DNA from: Synaphobranchus kaupii
Lineage: Eukaryota; Chordata; Actinopteri; Anguilliformes; Synaphobranchidae
DNA length: 64,000 nt
Assembly: GCA_029718625.1 (NCBI GenBank)
Contig: CM056395.1
Location: 25,128,076-25,192,075, forward strand
Direction of reading: 5' to 3'
The notes below the pieces were generated by a model. That model was not told the DNA's origin and searched no databases. It was given only the letters and a program-made list of their open reading frames with translations. Below, piece after piece: positions 58,366 to 64,000 of this stretch. The position numbers were made by a program, and so were the translations under genes. Position 1 is the first letter of the stretch. Each line of letters starts with the position of its first letter.

Positions 58366-59132
58366 GACGGGGGGTGGGACGGGGGTGGGACGGGGGTGGG
58401 ACGGGGGTGGGACTGGGGTGGGACGGGGGTGAGACGGGGGTGGGACTGGGGTGGGACTGGGGTGGGACTGGGGTGGGACGGGGGTGGGACTGGGGTGGGA
58501 CGGGGGTGGGACTGGGGTGGGACTGGGGTGGGACGGGGGTGGGGACTGGGGTGGGACTGGGGTGGGACTGGGGTGGGACTGGGGTGGGACGGGGGGTGGG
58601 ACTGGGGTGGGACGGGGGTGGGACTGGGGTGGGACGGGGGTGGGACTGGGGTGGGACTGGGGTGGGACGGGGGGTGGGACTGGGGTGGGACTGGGGTGGG
58701 ACGGGGGGGTGGGGACTGGGGTGGGACGGGGGGTGGGACTGGGGTGGGACTGGGGGTGGGACTGGGGTGGGACTGGGGTGGGACGGGGGGTGGGACTGGG
58801 GTGGGACTGGGGTGGGACTGGGGTGGGACGGGGGGTGGGACTGGGGTGGGACTGGGGTGGGACTGGGGTGGGACGGGGGGGTGGGACTGGGGTGGGACTG
58901 GGGGGTGGGACTGGGGTGGGACTGGGGTGGGACGGGGGTGGGACTGGGGTGGGACGGGGGTGGGACTGGGGTGGGACTGGGGTGGGACGGGGGTGGGACT
59001 GGGGTGGGACGGGGGTGGGACGGGGGTGGGACGGGGGTGGGACTGGGGTGGGACTGGGGTGGGACGGGGGTGGGACTGGGGTGGGACGGGGGTGGGACGG
59101 GGGGTGGGACTGGGGTGGGACGGGGGTGGGAT
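58366..59132 (+). repeat. G-rich minisatellite, 11-bp unit, about 70 copies
   Basis: Units 'gggactggggt' and 'gggacgggggt' alternate irregularly. Some units have an extra G (12 bp). The plus strand carries a run of three or more G every 5-6 bases for about 770 bp, so intramolecular G-quadruplex formation is expected. Frames of up to 322 codons on either strand reflect the stop-free unit. Confidence 0.98.
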
Positions 59133-60189
59133 GGGTCGATCGGACAGTGGTGGGGTCAGATGGTATAACATTTCATTTTCAGCGCTGAACTGAGAGACTT
59201 ATTGATGGTAAAAAAAAAAAAAATAACAAAAATAAATTACAGGGTTGAAGGTGGGGGGAGGGGGGGAATTTAATTTACAAATTTTCATAGATTTATTTAA
59301 TTTTATTGCCAAATTCAAGGAAATATAATTACTAATTGCTAATACTAATTGCTAATATTATCTCTAATTGCTAAAGATAATAATTGCTAATACTTGCATG
59401 TGCACATTAATAGCTGCCATCATGTACAAAGATAGGTAATAGCTAATGAGCGGAGAATTGAGTGAATAGACTATATCATGGAGCACTGTGTTTATTTTGT
59501 AGGGTAAATTGCCGTACCAGGTGCTGGGATCAGTGCAATAAATTATTTATTGCAATGTTACACTCATGGCTTGACCCTGTAATTTGCAGTGTTTATACAT
59601 TTTAAACCTGAAATATTCATATTTATGATGCATTATTGATTATTATCTCTCAGAGGAGAGCACCGATGAATGGACTCTCCCACTTATCCGGCATAGCAGA
59701 GATACTCAGACTGAACACGGTGAGTCAGACTTACTCACAATATGACATGTGTTTTCCAAACGTGCTTAGACAGACTCGTGAGCAGTTTACATCGCATCAT
59801 GATCACTGGCCGAGATTGCAGCGCGCCACCATTCATTCTTGAGGAATTTGATGGAGGTCTGTTAATGAGGTCTGTTCCTGCTGCCACGAGACGTCACGCA
59901 TATTTAAGCACAGTGACGCCGTTAGAGGAACGCCCCCCCCCCCCCCCGTGGACCCGCGTGCTTTGTTCAGGTCGAGCTGGGATCTGAAGGAGGGATTGGC
60001 TCCGAGCGGACTGACGGATCACGGCCTGCGGTTCAGTGTCATCGCAGAACACCGTCTGCCGTCGTCGGGAGATCAGAGAGGAACAGACGGCAGTAACCCG
60101 CCGCAGCCCTGCATTACTCAATGTTCCATTCTTAAACGCAAGCCCTGCAAGAGAGAGCTTGCGTAAGGATCAGAGCTTGGAAAAGCCCC
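59133..60189. other. Unique stretch with a C15 run and CpG-rich end
   Basis: AT-rich to about 59640, then GC-rich, with C15 at 59933-59947. No gene recognised. Confidence 0.35.
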
Positions 60190-60443
60190 TCATGCTAGGT
60201 GTCTCTTCTTTTTTCTTTGCTAGGTGTCTCTTCCCCACTCATACGCGTGGATGTTCAGGACATATTACACCCTCATGCTGTGTCTCTTCCCCACTCATAC
60301 GCGTGGATGTTCAGGACATATTACACCCTCATGCTGTGTCTCTTCCCCACTCATACGCGTTGGATGTTCAGGGACATATTACACCCTCATGCTAGGTGTC
60401 TCTTCCCCACTCATACGCGTGGATGTTCAGGACATATTACATC
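60190..60443 (+). repeat. 56-bp tandem repeat, about 4 copies
   Basis: Unit contains 'gtgtctcttccccactcata', 'cgcgtggatgttcaggac' and 'atattacaccctcatgct'. A partial first copy with a T-rich insertion starts near 60190. Two single-base insertions in the third unit shift the frame. Confidence 0.93.
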
Positions 60444-60449
60444 ACATCA

Positions 60450-60640
60450 GGGATACTGAAATGTGGCCCTTGGGGGGCCGGTAAGTGCTGCTGGTTTTCA
60501 TTTATAATCAGAGACTGATTTGAACCCGACACCCCAGGTGAGTGTAATCTCTGGCCAATCAGTGACATTATCGGACTGTGTGGACTAACCTTTGGGTTAC
60601 AAGCTCAATTCCTTACCCATTATAGTACACTGCCACATCC
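60450..60640 (-). mobile_element. Repeat remnant followed by SINE head (minus strand)
   Basis: 60582-60640 is the tRNA-like head of the SINE family on the minus strand (complement of 'tttgggttacaagctcaatt' and 'ttacccattatagtacactg'). The part from 60450 to 60580 ('ggttttcatttataatcaga' ... 'gtgagtgtaatctctggcca') resembles another old dispersed repeat. The SINE tail is missing. Confidence 0.5.
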
Positions 60641-61974
60641 TTGCATCACTTTGGGGTCTGGCCCCTGCTTCATCATTGGACGTATGTAGCGCGCCAAAAC
60701 AAAGACAATATTCCTAAAATCAGATAAAATCGACATTCCTAATACCAGCTCGTAGCAACAAGCACAAGGCGAAGAGGGACGGGTATCTCAGATGAGATTC
60801 TAAACCCAGCTCACGTTGTCCGTTAAAGATCTCAACACGTATTGAAGAAGAAAAAGAAAAAAAAGAAAAAAGTGGGGGATTCCTTGGTGTCCTGGCAAAC
60901 TCCCCTCCCAATCTGGCCACCGAATCATCGACCTTAACTGGCTTATCGACTCCTCCCTCTCCACCTTAGCTGACATGTAGCAACAACTGTTCTGGAGGAA
61001 AATGGCCGCTGCACCTCAGACTGGCAGACTATAACCCCCCCCCCCCCCCCCCCAAAGTTGGACATGGACCAATGAATGGCGTGCTTTTCATTCAAGCCAA
61101 GTCTTCAAAGCTGTGTTGCTCAATCCAGACTAGATCAATGGATCGCCTATCAACAGGAGTGCTGATATTGGCAGTTACGGCTATATGCCATGCAAAGCTG
61201 ACGATTCTTGGCGCAAGCTTGCTCCACAATATCAGTCTGATATTTTTAGTCATATAGTGTTTAGAAGACAACAAGAAATAACTAAAAGGTAGCGGTAATG
61301 AAAATCTTCTGGATATAGTTAATCAAGATCACCAGAGTTCACATTAATTGGGGTTTATAATTAGTTTGGACTTCCTCCTTCAAAAAAAAAAAAAAAGTGA
61401 AATTATTACTTTTTTTTTTCTAATTAACATTGGCTGTATTAACGGGTTCTTTGGGAGCTTCTTGTCCTTTAAACTGAAATGACCTTTACCCTCAATTATC
61501 ACATTTTAGATTTACGTCGATGGCAAGTTATTCTAACACAACATAGCTGTGCCTTTAGACTGTATAATGCGGGGGGGTTAAAATATAATATAATGTGTGG
61601 GAGTGACATTTTCTGAGAGTGAACTTAAGGTAATTGAATCGTATACATACTGTACTCTAATTGTGCCACTTTTATATCTTTCACCAGAGATTATTCTGAT
61701 ATAAATATTATCAGATATCATTATTAATATTATAAAAGATACATGACATTTCTCTCGTCTTTTTTATGCACTTTAGACATTTTTTAGATTACTGCTATTG
61801 CACATCATTGTAAACCTGCCAATCGAAACAGACCCGTATTTACTTAACATGCTCAAGGCATCATGTCAGATGGTATGTTTATGGAGGTCATGGACAGGGG
61901 ACCTTCATAATGTTACAGTTATGGTGGCAGTGGAGCGGGAGAACTGTGGTTCTAGTCTTTACTAAACATTGCAT
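60641..61974. other. Unique stretch with a C19 run
   Basis: C19 at 61035-61053 and an A/T-rich segment near 61381-61420. No gene recognised. Confidence 0.4.
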
Positions 61975-62445
61975 GTTAGTTTTTTTTCTGCCGGGAAACA
62001 TACAAAGTTTTTTTTTTTTTTGACATGATACAAGGGTCATGGTTGACAAAAACATGTTGCAGTGAAAATAGAACGGCACTCCGAGACATCTGTGGATGAG
62101 TGAGCAAAGCCTTTGACAAACGTGTTGCTCTCCCCCATGTGGGCTTTGTGCATTCAAAAGGTGTGACGTCCATTCCTCCAACATTGATTTCATTGGACAT
62201 TGGTGGAAATCTGTAGAAACTTAAAAAAAATAATAATAATAAAAAAATTGTGAATTCAGTTTGTTGGCTGCCTGTCGACCTATATGCAAAGTTTCACCAA
62301 ATTCGGATCAAAACTAGGCTAAGGCTGTGACTGACGGACAGACAGACACTATTATTTTTATTTCCATTAAATGTGCCTTGTTGTGTAGGTTATAGTAGAC
62401 TATATGGTTCTTGAGATTATGACCGGATACTCCTGGGGACAGAAA
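61975..62445 (+). repeat. Dispersed repeat R1, copy 3, split in two
   Basis: The left half 61975-62085 ('tgacatgatacaagggtcat', 'caaaaacatgttgcagtgaa') and right half 62370-62445 ('tataggttatagtagactat'-type, 'atggttcttgagattatgac') match the two halves of copies 1 and 2. About 285 bp of unrelated sequence sits between them, which may be an insertion or two separate fragments. Confidence 0.5.
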
Positions 62446-63264
62446 TGAATTGCCGGGACTTGGGAGGATATTCTGTTTGGAACCGACTAAAGGCTGACCA
62501 TGTGCTCAAGAGCACAGACATCTCAGATAAATATTTGATTTCTAAAAAAAATTTTTTGCATGTTCCAAGGCACCTTGCACCATGTTTTTTCAAATGTATA
62601 AACATACCTCTCTGCAGTGACAGTCCATATCTACTCAATGTATAAACATAAAACTATATACGAATCAAGAGCCCGATATTTTGTGAGATAATCTTAATTG
62701 AGAATCCCACGGGAAGCACAGTGTCCAAGCGAATGAACAGCGATTAAAGCGCAGTGGGTGTGGGCTAGTGGACCCAACATGGTGTCACATTCATCATCAT
62801 CATCATCATCCCTGACATCTAGCTGCAAGGATGAAACGATGAGTTAAGTCACAGAAGATCCCTTTTTTCTTTCCCCGTGGCAATCATGCCCCCTTCATCC
62901 CTCGCACAATTAGGTGTTACCTCTGTGGCCAGAGACTACAGCTGGATTCATTCTGCTAGTAACTTCAGCCTCATCGTACGGCGCATTCCGTGGGATGCTG
63001 GCCTTTAATTAGACTTTTTTTATGCAAACCCCACATAAAAGGGAGAGACAATACATGCTGTCAAGTTTCCAAAAGCGAGGCTTAATTAAAGCTTAAAATT
63101 GACAGCTATATGTGCTCTTGTCAAACTATAAAAAAGGAGCACTATATAATTTGTGCCAAGAGATTTAAGGAAATGTATCCATGTTTATTAGAAATGAACA
63201 ATGTGTTGTATTTTAATGTATTTGAAAATTGGCTGAATTTACTGAATTTGCCTGAAACCATCAT
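62446..63264. other. Unique stretch, candidate conserved element
   Basis: Contains (CAT)n at 62791-62810. 62820-63140 has the texture of conserved regulatory DNA, with 'taattaaagcttaaaattga' near 63084. No exon supported. Confidence 0.25.
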
Positions 63265-63825
63265 AAAGTGATACATCCACATCTACTGCATTTCTGGCAG
63301 CACAGTGATGGTTTGAGGCTTGTTTGATACCTCAGACCCTTGATGACTTACAGCCATTTAGCCAGCCATGTGTTCCATACTATCCCAGTGTAAATTACAG
63401 CTAAATCTACAGCCCCCCCCCCCCCCCATTCCCATATAGATCCATGCAGAGAGATTGCAGATGCAGAGAGGTTATAGTATCATTTATAAGAGTATGTGAA
63501 AATAAGATATCGAGTCTTTTGATGTTGTTGGGTCACAGACATCAGGAAGTCATGGCATGCAAAGGATATGCAACCAAATATTAACCATAATATTTAAATT
63601 TATCCAATTAGTCTTGGTCCCCTAAAATGGGAGGGGGGGGGGGGGGCTATGTATAACAAGTCCTACAATTGCTACACGGTTCACCCAATATGCATATAAA
63701 CACCCTCAAATTAAATCTGAAAATCTGAACTTTAACCTCATAGTCCCTTCCATTTCAAATCCAATATGCCAGACACAAAAAATGTGTCATTGTCCAAATA
63801 ATTAAGGACTGCACTGTATTAATTG
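63265..63825 (+). mobile_element. Tc1-like transposon, 3' half, plus strand
   Basis: Same element as 34127-34672 but in the opposite orientation. Outer end at about 63825 (complement 'acagtgcagtccttaattat' plus 'ttggacaatgacacatt'). Long shared segments include 'gttgggtcacagacatcagg' and 'aagtcatggcatgcaaagga'. C15 (63413-63427) and G14 (63633-63646) runs sit where the 34 kb copy has only six-base runs. Confidence 0.8.
63275..63358 (+). pseudogene. Decayed Tc1 transposase core fragment
   Basis: The plus-strand frame keeps G-S-x-V-M-V then TGA where tryptophan of the Tc1 'VMVWG' motif belongs, then further family-like positions interrupted by two adjacent TGA codons. This is the DDE/D catalytic region of a cut-and-paste transposase, dead here. 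Upstream coding sequence cannot be recognised. Confidence 0.65.
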
Positions 63826-64000
63826 AATCCCGGCCTATAAGTTTTAAGCTGAACTGACGCAAAACTTCTACACCTGTGCTGCACGTTAGTTTCCACAGCC
63901 AGTCAAAGCACCAGGTGTGCCAAATCCCTCTTTCTCTCCGAGGTTTAGTTCTGCACTTCATCTCCTGTGAGAGCTGCATCCATCCTGACCTCAGGGATTT
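63826..64000. other. Unique sequence at window end
   Basis: Nothing recognised. Confidence 0.35.

Noticed and set aside
58203..59171. Open frames up to 322 codons on both strands (Pro/His-rich and Gly/Trp-rich)
   Set aside because: They are translations of the 11-bp G-rich array. There is no coding bias and frames slip at each extra G.
60036..60484. Open frames of 86-119 codons on the plus strand
   Set aside because: They are translations of the 56-bp tandem repeat.

Overview
This window looks like non-coding DNA of a ray-finned fish (teleost), either intergenic or a very long intron. I found no protein-coding exon, tRNA, rRNA or snRNA gene that I can support. The evidence for a fish is the repeat content: tRNA-derived SINEs ending in the L2-type tail 'tctggataagagcg...ctaaatg', decayed Tc1/mariner copies, a TTAA-flanked piggyBac-like element, several short palindromic DNA elements (MITEs), and the abundant 'cacggtggcgcagcgg' repeat. 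Family names come from recognised motifs, not from a database search. The species cannot be fixed.

Layout. 1-11 kb: mostly unique sequence with four minisatellites (41, 43, 34 and 37 bp units), CpG-rich patches and one possible LTR-like block (4.5-5.4 kb). 11.9-12.4 kb: a SINE split by a 380-bp TTAA-flanked element. 14.6-21.1 kb: a reverse SINE, a 33-copy 38-bp minisatellite, two copies of a 'gggcctgatttactaagacc' MITE, another SINE-like repeat and a 12-copy 56-bp array. 21.8-25 kb: a tRNA-like-headed repeat, a MITE with 17-bp inverted ends, a near full-length SINE and a 5-bp array. 26.3-26.6 kb: a Tc1 end and a LINE-type tail. 28.3-30.5 kb: a large TG tract and a perfect-stem palindromic MITE. 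32.2-33.6 kb: a 51/23-bp composite minisatellite. 34.1-35 kb: a Tc1 3' half and an L2-type tail.

37.1-39.5 kb is a cluster: a dispersed repeat, a 'cactctcaga' MITE abutting an internally deleted Tc1, unique sequence, then a 12-copy array built from the SINE/L2 tail itself. 40.4-42.3 kb: a compound TG satellite and two more MITE copies. 42.3-52 kb: mainly unique sequence with two CpG-rich patches and two reverse SINEs. 52.3-60.6 kb: more repeats, including an 11-bp G-rich array of about 770 bp. 63.3-63.8 kb: a second Tc1 3' half, inverted relative to the 34 kb copy.

There are no genes to combine into a pathway. Tandem arrays make up roughly a tenth of the window, and at least 17 G or C homopolymer runs of 12 or more are scattered through it. 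Long unique stretches (for example 17.8-18.9, 38.4-39.1, 42.3-44.2, 46.6-47.1, 55.3-55.8 and 62.8-63.2 kb) are candidates for conserved regulatory elements, but only an alignment can show that. I did not find evidence of a previously undescribed biological system. The most informative observations are the retroposon-tail array, the nested SINE/TTAA insertion, and the two Tc1 copies that share the same stop codons.
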